Assembly (NCBI GenBank): GCA_017562135.1
Contig: QEYB01001046.1
Coordinates: 3,720,001 to 3,784,000, forward strand
Length of the DNA: 64,000 nucleotides
Reading direction: 5' to 3'
Source of the DNA: Dipylidium caninum
Taxonomy: Eukaryota; Platyhelminthes; Cestoda; Cyclophyllidea; Dipylidiidae
Part shown: piece after piece, positions 1 to 13,511 of the stretch
Numbering within the stretch: position 1 is the first letter of the stretch
Layout of the letters: each line of letters begins with the position of its first letter
The notes under the pieces: model-generated
What the model was told of the DNA's origin: nothing
What the model saw: only the letters and a program-made list of their open reading frames with translations
Database searches by the model: none
Translations under genes and position numbers: made by a program

Positions 1-260
1 TGTGCACATAGGAACAAGCAACATTTGAAAATGTTCGAATCCACTAACTTATTTAAAGCCGGTTTTGGCAGAACTATTTTCAAAATCTTTAGTGGATTTT
101 CTATACTTGAATCCAAATAGGCAACAAGCGTGCCAAATTATACATTTTCAGTACAAAAAGTCCCAAATTTATCTCACTATCAACTGCCATCTTAATGGAA
201 CATATAGGACAGAGGAAGTGTTTCGTTAAATAGGTAAAAGGAAAAACTGTGATAACTTAC

Positions 261-3200
261 AGTTCTCATACCAGTCAACACTATCCGTAGGCGGATTTAG
301 AGACATTTTGGGTGCTAAATGCATCTCTAGGCATTGCATAAAGGAGACAATTTGCGAAAAAGATGGAAAAGTGAGTGGAGGATATTGGACGCCATCTGCT
401 TGCACCAATACCACCGTTCCTCCATGATTGTCCAAATCTATAAGGGAAAATTAGAGACCCGGAAAATTCCTTGACTTAAATGAAAGACTTAGGAAAATGC
501 TACTCGTTTAACTTTCAGAAAAAGTGAATACTTTACTTTTTATTGTTTTTTTTGGCATATTTAAGAAGACGTCAGTTAAAATGAGCGAAAGCAATAAATC
601 ATTAAGTTAATTTATAAGATTTATCAGGGCAATTCTAAGGGTGTCCACTAAAAGCGACAAGACTTAGGCCTAATGAAACTAAAGCGAGTGATTAAACAGA
701 AACCATACATTTCCATCCTCCTATGCATTCCGAGGCTGAATGACATCTAGAAAGCATGACTAACAACTATAATCAGTTCAGTCACGGAAAGTGTCTGCTC
801 CTGCCGAGAGAATGACAAACATGCATGTGCATCTAACACCGAATAGCCTTTTCCTCCGCATTCGCCACTAAGTATGTTTCATCCTCGTGAACGGTGAAAT
901 GGTTGAAACAGTAGTGCTAACAGCGTTTATAAATCCGAGGGAGTTCGTCCCATAGTGATATGCCAGCTTTGGAAAACGCCTAAGTCCTATTGTTAAGGTT
1001 TTTATCAATTAACCGTGGATTTAGCTGATGAAGAAAACTTGTCTTTATTTGCCACTTACATTAATTCATTTGTTCTATCGTCAAATGGTATACACTGACT
1101 CTAATCACAAACATATCTGTACTGCTGCAATTTAACGTTCCATTCGTGGAAAAATAATAGAGTCTGATGCGTTATAATACACAAATACTGTCCCATTTAA
1201 TACACAACAGTCTTGTATCCTCACGCGTCGAAGAAGAGCCGTGATTATCTACCGTCATAGAACGTTAAAATTAGATATTGCATCTTTTTCACGTCCAGAC
1301 TATCAGAAGAGAAAGGAATTTAAAATTGTTGGTTGTAATCTCGGTTAGACATATTTGTACAATATAAGCTCTACACTTGCTTCAGCAGGTTCACTGCGAA
1401 AGCAAGAGCGAGTGATCTAAGGTAAAACTATACACGAAAGTGACTGTCAAAGAGATAGCGAGGCTTATCACGTATGCACGGGGTGCACTCTCATCCACTT
1501 TTAGCAAATAGATTCTAATGGCATCTGATCAGGTTAAGGCGAAGAAGGTATGTTAGTCTTTACGAGTGGCAACGACGTTTGTGACTGTTAACTTCTGCGG
1601 AAACGAATTTGTATTTACTCAAAAACTTATTCAAGAAAATTTAAATCTACAAACAAAGAAGTAAGTTCAGTTCAGATGAATTAAGCGAGATCTTTTAAGA
1701 TCTACACATGCAAGCCAGTACAAAACTAAGTAATTCGAAACAATACTCTCGGTCATTGCATTTCACCTTAAAACCACTGTGATTTCCCCGAGTGCAGAGA
1801 TCAGCGATTGAAAAAAAAGTGGACTCATAAAAAAAGTGTGGATTTAAAGCAGTTTGACCCAAAAGAGCGGAGGAGAAGAATGTTTAACAATTAACTTATT
1901 AAAATTATTTACGATTACTACCCATTTAGCATAATTTCGAGCATGTAAGTTTGCGAAAAACATTAATCAAAGAACAAAATACCGTAGACTCCTATATAAT
2001 GATTTAAAAGAGTATACAGGGGCATCTAAGTTGTGATTTCAAGATGGTGACTAAAAACTAACTTACTTCGCCATAATTTAAAATACATGGCGGGCCACCA
2101 AATCAACAGAATTCATGTGCACTAAGAATTGCATAAGGAGAAATGAATTATTTAAGAGACATCGTTGAGATGGGAATATTATTTAGCTTTTCAAACTGAG
2201 GTAAGACGTGAAGTAAAAGGAGTCGGTAAAATAATTTACCCCATAAAATAAGGGCTGTACAACAAAACAGGGAACGTACGATGCCGATGACAGTGAATGT
2301 ACACCACCTTCTTGATGTCAATGTCCAAGGCAAAATCCCAGTAGCTCCTAATTATGTAAAAATAGTTGAAGCTTTAAATAAAATTGAAAATTTTGGGATA
2401 CCGAGTTGAATAGCAGGCGACTAATCAAGTAAATGGAACAAGATGGCAATCCACATCAAAATTCAATTGACATGTACGCAAAACTCACCTACACGCCCAT
2501 TAAGAAAATCGGTGTAATAATTGTAAGTATTTAAGGAAAAAAGGAACCTCAGTCTGTGTTATATTTCCGTGAAAAATGACATTGCACCATAACAAATATC
2601 AATTCATCGCTTTATTACGAATTATTAACGCGAACAAATGCTTCACTCTTACATAGAATGGACTATTCGCGCGCCTGCCCCCTTTCATCGGACGACTTAA
2701 ATGAATTGCGCAAAAGGAATACTGAAAAACAACGTACGACTCTTTCAACATCAGTCTTGGAGTGTCTTCGACGGTTTTATGGGAGCTTGGAATACCGTGA
2801 AGACTTTGATTCATCTGCTGTTTTTCCCCGTCATTTTGAGGCACAGACATAGCTCTATTGGGAGCCCACTTCAGCTGCAATCCCGAGTTTTCATCCGAAA
2901 TTGTTTTATGCATCGACAAGTAGCCCGAAATCCTAGCAGCGCTCATACTCTAAAGAAGTGATAATAGCCTGTGAATTCACCCGTGGCTTAATATTTTCTG
3001 CTCATCAAGAAGACTTCTACGTGATGAGATTTCAAACCCGGCATAAGTTACCAAGAGTTCTGATAACATCCTGAACTTCAGCTTGCAAAGCATATGTCTT
3101 ACGGGCATAATGGAAGTTGACTCAGATTTAATAACCGGAACAACAATTGACGCCGTAGTTTTCTTTATTTAGATAGTTATGTTTGACTTTCATCTTCCAG

Positions 3201-6200
3201 CTGGTCCTTAAAAGCAGTACACAATTCTATGGAAAAACGTACGCATTAGCTACTTAAGAACGATGGCTGCCACGTGCCGTCGGAAGTAGGATAATCAAGT
3301 GGTGTATCATCAACAGGTGAAGGACTGCGTACCTTATGCATTTCATGCATGTCTTATAGAGGAAAAACAACAGCAGGTAAGGCGAGTCAATGGATTGGCA
3401 ATTCTTAAAAAATCATCGGTCTAATTAAAAAGCAGAATATGTGTTAAGCAAGTCTTCCCATTACGCACCGACTGAACAAATACATTGTTTTTGCCATAAA
3501 GCAATGGAGAACGTTCATTTTGATGAAGTGATTCAACATAGTCTTTGGCCTGCATCAACTTTTGCGCCGCCAAACCGGACGGGAATATGGAGTGTGGCCG
3601 GTGGTGGTAATGGAAATAACGCGATTCATCGTTCGTAGAATAACCGTCGATGGCTAAGCCCTCATCGGCCCGTTTCTTACTCATAACGGATTCAGTGGTT
3701 GAGGTTGTCTAAAGAAAAGTGTTCAACCATCATTACTTCGAATGTTTTCACATTTTTAGCAAAAAAGCACCTAAATTTGATAAAAGATTGGTTTGACGGT
3801 CTGAATTTACTAGGATTTGAGTAGTAATAGGAAGACAATCAAATGAAAAATGACTTCAATAATTTTGGTATATTCTCAAGGTATGGAATGATATCGCAAC
3901 CCTCTTTGAATTCTACAGTGACGAAAGTATGCAGATCATCTCATATATCATGCATACTTTAACATATGAACGGGTCGTAAAGCCTGGAAGCACGAGTTTA
4001 CATGAATATGGTGCAAGGGACAGCTATAAAAGCCTCCACAATAAGACAACTTTCCTCCAAAAAAGATACGTTAATTTGCTTTCCTAATATTGAGTGCATG
4101 CCCGGTAAACGTACCTCTCAAAACAGATTGAATAAAACAAATGAGTGAGGAAAAATTAAATTGCAGAACTACGAAAATACTGCGTAGCAAAAGATAAACG
4201 TTCTCAAGTTCCGTAATAGATGATGGTGACTCAACAGTGAGGTTGGAGAAGCAAATAATTTGGAAGTTCATAACCTATACTTTCCTCGTCCAGTGACTTG
4301 AATCGCAAAAAAGTGCATTAGCCATGTCGGTGTTAGGAAAAGCCTGATCAATTGATAAAGTAGTCTGTAATGAGTTGAATTTCTATGGTATTTCTTGGGT
4401 GATAATAAAATGTAAATCTTCAATTGTGCGGATTGGCATTGAGGACTAGATATGTAGGTGTGAGCTGGAAGAGATAGAGAGGATGTCACTTCATCGAGTG
4501 GCGTGGAATGCGGGGTCCAGATATCAACGCAATAACCAAGCAGAAAGTCTTTATTCATCTAATTCTAGAGAGCATTTCATAAGTGGAATAACGAGGTACT
4601 TCAAAGAACAACCATTTCGCAAAATTTGAACATAAAAAGCTAAATCAAAATTGGTCAAAGGAGGTTTATAAACTGCGAAAATAAAATTATGGACCGCTTA
4701 AGCCGTAGGGATTCATATGATTTCAATAATAATCCGTTAATTACAAGTGCAGACATTTGCATTAAAACAGACTTTCCACTGTCAACCAATCGCACTGGTA
4801 CTTTAGAGACACCGGAAACTGGCAGTGTGGAGCTTTAGAGGCCTGATATTTATTGTTTGAAGTCTAAGAGAAATAGCTAACAAAAATGTGTATTTTTTAA
4901 TATTTTATTCACGTAACCAATATTTCTTTGTTGTTCAGACCCCAAACATCGACTAAAAGCCATTCATACGTGTCCTACGCGTTTCTGGAAAATTCTAGAA
5001 AAGACTAATAGAACGGGCCGTAAAAATTGTTGAATGCAACCAAACAGTTAATAAAGGCGCCAAAAATGTTACATTAAATAGCATTATTTTAAAAGCGAAT
5101 GTCTTAAAGCGCTGCTGACATTATCGAAAAGTGGCGTTAACTCACCTTGGAGTTATGGATAATGGCGGAAGGCGAGGAGACGTGATAAAGTAATGAGGCA
5201 GGCGAAATGTGGTCAGGTTCGAAGTGGAGGAAGAAAGTGCAGGCTGCATCTATGGACGAAGGTTGGAAATAGTTGGCAGAGGCTACAGAAGAGGTCGGTC
5301 CGATGCCCGATTCCACAGAGAGACGTAAGTGCGTGCGCAGAAACGATTGCCTCTCATCCATCTGCTGCTGATGGTGCACCATCAACTCTCTCGGCTGCCG
5401 GGTAGCACTTTTTACGCCAGCAGAATATATCATCTTTCGTTGCATCAATTCGCCTGCTGAGGGATCCGTCCATAAATGGTCACTAGTCCGGATTCGAGTG
5501 TAATCGTGCGTGCAGGGACCGCCTAAAGTAGAGGAATATGTCAAGTTGAAACGGATTTGCTAGGGTCCTATGAAAGTTAAGAAAGTGAAATATTCGAACA
5601 ATGGTACAACTAGACACAAATAAAGAATCTTTTAGCATATTGGCCTTTAAGTAGAAATGAACATCATGTTTCTATTTACTTGCTTTAACAGGTAGTTCCA
5701 GTCATAATTCTCAAATTCAAATAAATTCAATAGCACATTTAACCAACTGTCGCCAAAAAATAAGGATTATTAATCGCTTAATACAATCTATTCCAGTTGC
5801 CAATTGAGGTGTGGTCTCCTTAGTTTTTTTTCTAACGCACAGTAAGAAGCAAACTAACGGAACATTCAGGGTAGTGAGATTCCAGGGGCAAATATTTCTA
5901 TCCGGCCTATGGCGGTGGGTCAATGCTGACTGGCCAAATATACGCAGAGAACTAAAGCGAACTGATGGAGTTTGGGTGCGTTAGAGCAGCAAACTGTTTG
6001 TTACAAATAACGTGGGTAAAGTCGCGTTGAGTAAATAACCAAAAAACTTCTTTCCAACAGATGATAGTAAATAAACATCAACTCACGGAGTAGGTCAGCA
6101 AAGAGGTGACCGTCAAATGGATGTGATATAATCGAAACGCGCTCATAGTAAGATCTGTAATGAAAAAATCGCTAGCATCTTCTCTCATATCCTTCTTGAG

Positions 6201-8351
6201 AAGTGAAGTCAAAGGTAGTACACTACGGTAGGTGGATTTTAAAGTGGAGGCACGGTCAACAGAATTTTGCTCTACTTTCTCAAATAAGCATGAAACCAAC
6301 GTTAATATTGCCTTTGAAACGAAGTACTCTGACACAAGGATTAATGTCACAGTTCTTTAACAGGTCATAAAATAAAGAGCTATGGTGTGAGCATTATGAC
6401 ACAGTAAATAATGTTGTTCACTTCCTTTACACAAGTACTTCATATTCATCGAAATATTAATTAGGCTAAAAAACACTTTTTACATAAATACTTTGACTAA
6501 AAGATTAACTAACTCTGCATTTTCCACAAGGTAATCTGCAATTTTGTCAAGTGACTTTTGGAAGAGAGCTATCCGTATCCATAGATACCTCGGCATGATT
6601 CCAGGGGTAGTTGACGGGTTACGCCTAAACAGAGGATGGTAATGCTTAAGAAAACCCACTCCTTTTTTGAAGAAGTATGTTACGAAAAGTATGCATAAAA
6701 AAATCGCCTCAAGATTTCTCGAGGTAAAGGAAAAAATTGCGTTACTAAATGGAATTGGAAGTTTGCAAACTTTCGAACAACGAAGATCATACCTTATGTT
6801 TAACTTATCAGTAGATAATGACAATTTCTCAATAAAACTGTGTAGATAATATTTTTTAAAAGCGCACAATTTTATCTATTATTTCCTACCCTACAGCGAA
6901 GTCAAATTTTATTCCATTTTCGACTTCGTGTGAAGTGGTCATGTGAACGATGGCAACTTTCTGCCATGTGTATCTTCCACGTCGCCGTTTACATGGTAGG
7001 AAAATAAGAATATCATATCCAATATATAAAGATTTTCCGATTTAGAGTATTCCTTGTCTGAACCTAATGGCATATCTATAGTCGCTATTCATGCTCTATA
7101 TTAATACTAACCTGCCTACCACCCCGGTATGAATTATAGTTGAAACCCAAAGTCAAAATATCATTTAAAAAAGGACAGAGCTGGATACAACACTAAACAA
7201 GCTCTCCCAGTTCGTCAATTTTCATGTAGCTTAAACTGATGATAAACGCCCAAGGAAATGAACGACGGCCAGAACGCTACCAAATAATCTTTGGGAAAAT
7301 TCAAGGCGACCAAACAAATGGCTTACTCAGTTGAGCCAATATATCCAGATGGAGTCAAATTGAAGGCATTTCCGTATCCTCCATGACTGTTCATATTTTC
7401 CCCCATCTCTTGAACTCGCCTGACAACATCGTGTGCTTCGGGCAAAGTCTTTGCCACTTCTTTCAGCAGGCAATAGGTAGGAGGTTCACGGTTAAATAGC
7501 ACAGGTCTTTTAAGGGCCAAACCGAAGCGAAGGCAGTCTTCTACGGCCGCTTGATAGTTAAAAATGTAAGGACTTCTAGGTTGAGAAGAACCTTTAACTC
7601 CACAAAACCGCTAAAGGATGAAAGCTAACACGTAATCTCGAAATCAATTTATCTAAATATCAAATTCACAATAGATTGTGAGGAATTCTTCGCATGAAAA
7701 AACAATTAATGATACCTAACTAATGTTACTTATTCCGCCAGCAATGAGATTAATGTAAAAATAAGTAAAGTGGAACTTTGGCTCACCACAAAATGCGATG
7801 ATATTACTACTTTGTTCGTGAACAAAATTTCGTGTAACAGATTCTTCAGCCAAAATCTTCACCTAAAAATACGGATTTCATTAAAAGCAAATTTTAAAAT
7901 GCTCCAACTGTGTCCATCGGAAGCAATTGTTTAACGTTTATAAGGAAGTAACGTTAAAACAGTACAGTAATACCTTGATATCAGTGTCTTCAACTCATTT
8001 AAGTGCATGCGAATAATCGGGAATTTATGTAGGAGCGTTTTGTGAGTTTGCAATGAGCACGGATAATACAAGAATATTCTTCGACGGAAACGTGGTTTTC
8101 ACTCCAATCGACTTATACTCAAGTGGCGTAAACTTGATTACTGGTAGTCAGCCAAGAGAAAAACACAGAATATGAGACGATTTATTTGTTACAAAGTAGT
8201 GAAGGAAAAGACTGATAAGGATTGCTATACGCTCCTTAAACAAAACTTCCAAGTAAAACATAAGGTGAGGATCTAACCTTTTGCTTGAGATTTTCAAGAA
8301 GTAAATTGCGCTTTTCTTGAAGAATTTGAGACACCAAACCAGTAGGTTGAT
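261..8351 (-). CDS. SGSM: SGSM1/2-type small G protein signalling modulator (RUN + Rab-binding region), partial
   Basis: Members of this family bind Rab/Rap GTPases through an N-terminal RUN domain and a PH-like region and act as Rab GAPs through a C-terminal TBC domain. Exons, 5' to 3' on the minus strand, with phase matched at each junction: 8278-8351, 7787-7862, 7327-7549, 6514-6624, 6087-6154, 5146-5522, 3469-3708, 2738-2949, 2280-2347, 261-437. Hallmarks: VTRNFVHEQSSNIIAFC then AAVEDCLRFGL (RUN domain start), YLWIRIALFQKSLDKIADYL, HLWTDPSAGELMQRK, DYVESLHQN with LLYGKNN, and GGTVVLVQADGVQYPPLTFP (Rab-binding PH-like part). The TBC domain must lie left of the window. The first coding exon was not found: 8278-8351 needs one base from an upstream exon. 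Introns here are long (up to about 1.8 kb), unlike the mini-introns of later genes. SGSM1 and SGSM2 cannot be told apart. Confidence 0.93.
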
Positions 8352-11300
8352 CTAGAAAATCATTTTAACACAAAAATATCATAGTAACAATAAAATCAAG
8401 GGTCATTTAAAAGAATAAATCGTCAGTTCATAGCCAAAGAAAACGTTTTAAAAATTCTAACATTACAGAAGCATAAGAGGGTTTTAACAACCTTTATTAC
8501 TTGAAATAAGGTGATTTGACCAAAAAGGCCAATTAATAAAAACATAGAGTCCGAAGTAAACAAGCAAATACCTATATGCAATTGCAGTGAGGTTGGAAAG
8601 AATAAAAATTTCGCAAGTAGGTAAGCACAATCATTAGCAATATGTATTATGAATCATGTATAATTTGGCATAGAGACAAGTTACTGTCGCAAAGACGCAT
8701 TTATAGCGAACCGAGAGCCTCACTGAAGTGAAGGTGAGCTTGATTATAAACAAAACACTTGGTTAAATGCCAACTCTACTGCCTCCAGATTCGACTCACT
8801 CCATTGTTTAGGAGTAGCAAGTTTTCTATATTCCTGGCTTAATGACGTAGAAATAGAATCGGCTAAATAAAAAAGGAAGTTAGAAATATTAAGGGTTTGT
8901 GAAGGAAAAGGGAGATAATGGGAGGAAGTCCGAAAGGGGAAGATACAATCGAATCATTTAAAAGCAACCACAAATTGACATATTTCAACTTAAATTAGTT
9001 AATGATGGATAGGAAATTTACGAAAAAGTACCTTGCGACCAGGCTTTCCGCAACGTATAGCCGTGTCGTGCAGTTTGCGATAAATCGGATATAAAAGAAT
9101 TTGAAGTAGATACGTTTTTTCTTCCGAGTGAAAAAAATCCCAAATTGCGATCCTTTAGTGGGACGGTGTTTTCGCGAACTGTTGACGTAGACATAACTTA
9201 AAATATATTCACATTAGCTCGAGAAAAACCTGTGGGTAATAATATGATCGCCACATTAAGGGCCTAAAATAACGTAAAAAAATTGAACAAAATGAAATGA
9301 CTGGTAGGGCAAAAAAAGGTTTGCTTGGAGCAAGCAAAATACAGCCAAGCTACCTAAATAAACAAATATTCAGAATAAAAAAGTACAATTTAACGGGCGT
9401 AATGCGGATTCAAATGACGAAAGCATTGACGCCAGTACTAATAGAAGTCAATGTCGGCGTTATACGGCTATAAAGCTTATTTTTGCGTGTCACATATTTT
9501 TCGAATAGTGAATTAAGCCACTGCACACGATTAGTGAATGAATGAACAGGCAGTAAAAAGATGAATGAGGAGCAGTGACTGCACACGTTGTTAACACGAA
9601 TTTAGTCACGATTCGGAAAATTCTAAGACGCAAAGAGCATACCTGAGGGTATTTCGATTTATAAATCCTCTTTGATAAACAAAAAGCCACAACCCAAAGC
9701 CAAGCGAAGGCAGTTATAAGTTACGGTAACATCGAGCTGGACCGCAATGAACCAATAAAACGAACCGAAGTACAAAATTTTCTTTAAACATCAAGATAGA
9801 ATTTACAACACAAGTCAATGTATGATTGTTTACATGCAAGGGCTTTAGAGGTAATTTTTTCAATAAGTTTACCTGTAAAAATATAATTGCGCCGTGAAAA
9901 GCAGGAACATAAAAGCTAACACAGCTAGCCCGTGTCCGGCAATTTTTCACAGTGAAGGCGTCACGAAAAACTAAAGGCACCAGGTTCAGGGTGAACATGT
10001 CACCATAGCGGGTTCTTTCCAGCCGACAGAACGATTTTCCTGTTACCATACCTACATGATGGAACATATAGTTTGGTATCCCAAATTCAAGCAGCGGCAT
10101 TTATAAAGACACATTATACGTATGTACTAAATAGAGCTATTATTGAATGAAATAAAAAGCCTGCATAAATATAAGGAATACAGCAAAACTCAAACATAGA
10201 ACCCAATCCATTTTCATCTGTAGCGAAATGGGGAAAATTTCTTATGCTTTGCCCTGATATATGTTAGATTCCCGAAGCGTTTGCTCATCAGACTTGACAC
10301 CGGGATCTCTTAAGGGTGTCCTTTCATGGCACGTTAATTATATGAAGTGGTTTATTGTCAATTAACATGGCATACTATTTTAATGTCCCTAGATACCTGC
10401 TGAATTTCCTCGTAGTTATCGTGAAATACAATTTCTATAAGGTACTTAAGCCAAAAATATAGACTTTGCTCCAGAAATTAGAATAACTATTAATAGCGGC
10501 ACTGATCGCAAACCATTTTGCAAGATTTTTTTGCATTTTCCGCTGTGTTGTAAAAATAGCTTCAAAGAAAGCCGCAGTAACTGAATTGAAACGTTCCTTC
10601 TCATTTAATGACACTTAATGTACGTCAATTAAACAGGCTAATCCAAAGATTACACTTTTAAAACATAGGCTTGTCGAGCCTCATCCTTCTGACCCAAGTT
10701 TGAACAATGGTGATAGCATCGAAGGATCTGCACAGTTCTGGGAGGTTGGTTTTCCACCATATTGCTGCTTTCACTATCATCCTGAATCAGGCATAGTGCT
10801 TTCCTCTTTGCGAGAGAAATTTGTTAGAACACTGCCATATCCCACCGGACCGGCGCTTTAATACTTATTTGTTTTTCTGTTTACTAGTTTGCCGTGAGAA
10901 ATATCTCACTTTGTGAACTTGGTGGTGTATTAGTAGCACACAATGTAGAGTAACGCACAATTTTGTTTTTTTGTTGTTGCTACTGCTCATTCCAAAGCTT
11001 ACTTTTTTGTTTTTATATCTGCTCGGCTTATCTCTCCCCCGTGGAAAAATTATGTAAAAGTATTTGCAATATGGCATGAGAGTGCCCTAGAATTGCGGAA
11101 GAATCATTGTATTTCATAAAAAATTACTCCGGTTGTGTCTGGTTCATTTTCTGTGTAGAATGACTCCGGTCTGTTGTTTCTTCTGTGTCAAATCTTATAC
11201 AAACTGGAGTCTCCGAAGTTATGTAGTAGACCAATGATTTTTCACAGTGTTTAATAATTCTTGTGCCCTCTATTGTGGGCTAAATAGCGATTATTCGAAT

Positions 11301-11528
11301 TCTACGCTAATGTTGCTCCTCATTTCTACTAATCATAGCTCATTAATCCAAAATCAAAGTAACCTGCTTGTAACTAATTAAACTCGGGGACATACAGCAA
11401 GTACGCTTTTGGTGACTACCGATATTATATACTTAGCGACTGCAGTACTTGCAATCTAGAAATTCGCAGCCGTATTCGTGAATGCCCCATAAATATTTCC
11501 GAAACCATACCGACTTTTCTCTCCCCAG
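8352..11528. other. Gap between SGSM and CNOT11; no gene resolved
   Basis: The missing SGSM 5' exon (minus) and CNOT11 N-terminal exons (plus) should lie here or beyond, but none could be recognised. A minus-strand open frame at 9714-10100 runs to a plausible donor (CAG|GTAAAC), but neither its sequence nor its phase fits SGSM. A plus-strand open frame of roughly 10637-10860 ends in a stop and looks protein-like but was not identified. The rest is AT-rich with scattered stops. Confidence 0.4.
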
Positions 11529-12774
11529 TCGCCCATCGGATATCAAGCACAAACGACATGAATCCCTAACGACTAAAGAAGAACTATCCTCAGATTCTCT
11601 TCAGCCATTGCATCCAGCCTTCCTTCGCCTCGCCCCACCACCTCTCCCCTGCCCTCAGGTTGCCTCCTCCGTTTCCTCGGACTTTCTCGATTTTTGGAAT
11701 GAAGAACTCGTGTGGCTGGAACCTCCCACGGTTGAGCATAACTTTCACTGGGATTTAACTATGGGAGACTCCACCCCTCCTTTCGAAGTCAGTTTATTTT
11801 ACACCTTATTGTCCAAAATTCCTCACTTGGTGGTGGATTTTTAATTCCATAGATTCAACAAATTGCATCAATCGCGTTGAGGTCTTCACTTTCTCCTTCA
11901 CAAAAGGAACATCTAGTTCATGCGATTACTCAAGACCCCAACTTGATAAATACTATCGGCCTTTCCTGTACAAATGTATGTTTCTGATATTAACTATTTG
12001 ATGTTTAATCATAGTTCCCGAATTTGGTTAACCAGAATCCACTAGCAGCATCTGAAATCCTCAGAGCATTAGCATCTCACCCCCAATTGGAATCGTAAGT
12101 TACCACAGATTCATTAATTCCCTACGTAGATTTTTGGATGTTTTGTCGGAAATGGATGTCAATGTACATTCCTTGGAAGTGATTAACCAAACAGCTTCTC
12201 AAATACCATTACCAAAGAAATTCATCCTCAATTGTATCTCAAATTTCATAATGAGATGTCAAACCACTCAGGACAAAAGCTCGCAGTCAAGACTCGCCCG
12301 GCTTGTGTGTCTGGTCATTCAAGCGTGGGTGAGAAACAAAATACTCGACATTACCGGTACTGTGAGTTTGCAGAACTTTTTAGAATATTTCATAATTCAA
12401 GTGTACACACCATATAGAACTCGTTTGTAACCAATTATTTCAATGCAACGAACAAAATGACAGTATTATACTTCGAAACCCCATCGATTGCAATACACTT
12501 GGACTTAGACCAAATTAAACTTAATTAAATTATTTAATTTAATTACACTTAATTAAATCGTAAGGCTTTAAAGTAGTTAATGGATAAGCCAGTTTGCTTT
12601 AACTTTACGTTCCTTCAGAACATTTTGGTCGAGATTCAATCATTTTGTCTGGAGTTCAACAAGGTCCGTGAAGCCAATTCACTCTACAGACTAATAAAAA
12701 GTATAGAAGTGGCGGGAAACCCTGAGAACTGCGAAAAAACCAATGGAGATGCGGCAAATGGAAAAGGGTCATAA
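11529..12774 (+). CDS. CNOT11: CCR4-NOT complex subunit 11, C-terminal part
   Basis: CNOT11 is a scaffold subunit of the CCR4-NOT deadenylase that docks on the CNOT1 N-terminus. Exons: 11529-11787, 11853-11975, 12015-12094, 12130-12361 and 12619-12774 (TAA), all phase-consistent; three introns are 35-65 nt. The protein shows the family's linker and C-terminal helical domain in order: HPAFLRLAPPPLP, EELVWLEPPTVEHNFHWD, FEIQQIA, ITQDPNLINTIGL, NLVNQNPLAASEIL, FLDVLSEMDVNVHSLEVIN, RLARLVCLVIQAWVRNKI and VEIQSFCLEFNKVREANSLY. The first exon starts after a strong acceptor (tctctccccag) and needs two bases from upstream; the ATG 47 nt before it has an in-frame stop directly 5'. The N-terminal domain is therefore unseen. 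The gene ends 130 bp from the end of convergent PPCDC. Confidence 0.92.
12517..12559. repeat. AT-rich TTAATTAA repeat in CNOT11 intron
   Basis: Short overlapping copies of TTAATTAAA-like units form an AT-only tract inside the last CNOT11 intron. It can fold on itself in either strand; no coding or splice role is visible. Confidence 0.6.
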
Positions 12775-12904
12775 CCCTGCCCGGACCGTAAAATGAGATC
12801 AGACGTATCATTTTATTAGATGATGTCAGTGCTGTTTTATTTAGTTTCGACAAGAAAAATGTTTACTCAAGGCTAAAAACTGCTTTTTTATTAATTTACG
12901 GAAC

Positions 12905-13511
12905 TTATTTCAGGTTCTTAATGAATTCTACTACTTTTTGAGGTTCCTCCATAGCTCCCAGGCCGAGTTCACCACACATTAAGGTTTTACATATGGGGCC
13001 AATCATTAACCAATTTAGGATGTTGCAGAGAGTGTTAACTTGCCCCGAGGTTAGGGGATTTTCCCACATAGATGTATTCATCGCGGGGGCAAAGACACCG
13101 ACCTTTTTCTTACAATTTAGTGCTGTATCACCCGAATTCCAGGCGCGAGCAACGCAGGTGAGCAAGTTGTCACAGAGTCCGCAGGCAATTTTGGCAAGTG
13201 TATTTGCGGATAAGGGAGCTATTAGGAAGATGTCGGCCCAATTTCTTAACTGGTTTGTTGAAATAATACTGACCTCAAACCTGGATATGAAGAACTGGGT
13301 CACCTCGTTTCCCCCAAGCACTGTATTCATCTGCGTCACTATAGACTGGGACTTGGAGTTGCGATTTGTCAAAAAAACAGCAGGCGTTGGCTGTAACGAT
13401 GACTTTTACCCTGAAATTCGCACTTGTTAAACAAGAAACTAGTTCCGCGGTTTTTATAGCAGCTACACTCCCGGTGACTCCAAGAAGCAAGTTCCTATTT
13501 CCGCCTTCCAT
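12905..13511 (-). CDS. PPCDC: Phosphopantothenoylcysteine decarboxylase
   Basis: FMN-dependent enzyme that decarboxylates 4'-phosphopantothenoylcysteine to 4'-phosphopantetheine in coenzyme A synthesis. Two exons, 13281-13511 and 12905-13249, are joined across a 31-nt intron (CAG|GTTTGA...AACCAG|TTA); 191 residues, complete, about the family's usual size. Visible motifs: LLLGVTGSVAAIKTAELV (flavin-binding start), DPVLHIQLRNWAD with the catalytic His, IAPLSANTLAKIACGLCDNL, PAMNTSMWENP (PXMNXXMW substrate clamp) and MCGELGLGAM with the active-site Cys. The Met at 13511 is preferred over an in-frame Met 15 codons upstream because it sits just before the conserved fold and matches where relatives begin. 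AATAAA on the minus strand at 12887-12892 lies just past the stop. Divergent from DCTN2. Confidence 0.95.

Noticed and set aside
9490..9690. Minus-strand frame starting MAFCLSKRIY with donor CAG|GTATGC as the SGSM first exon
   Set aside because: It ends in phase 0 whereas the next SGSM exon needs one base; no resemblance to SGSM N-termini.
13250..13280. Apparent frameshift in PPCDC suggesting a pseudogene
   Set aside because: A 31-nt GT-AG intron restores the frame exactly between two conserved motifs.
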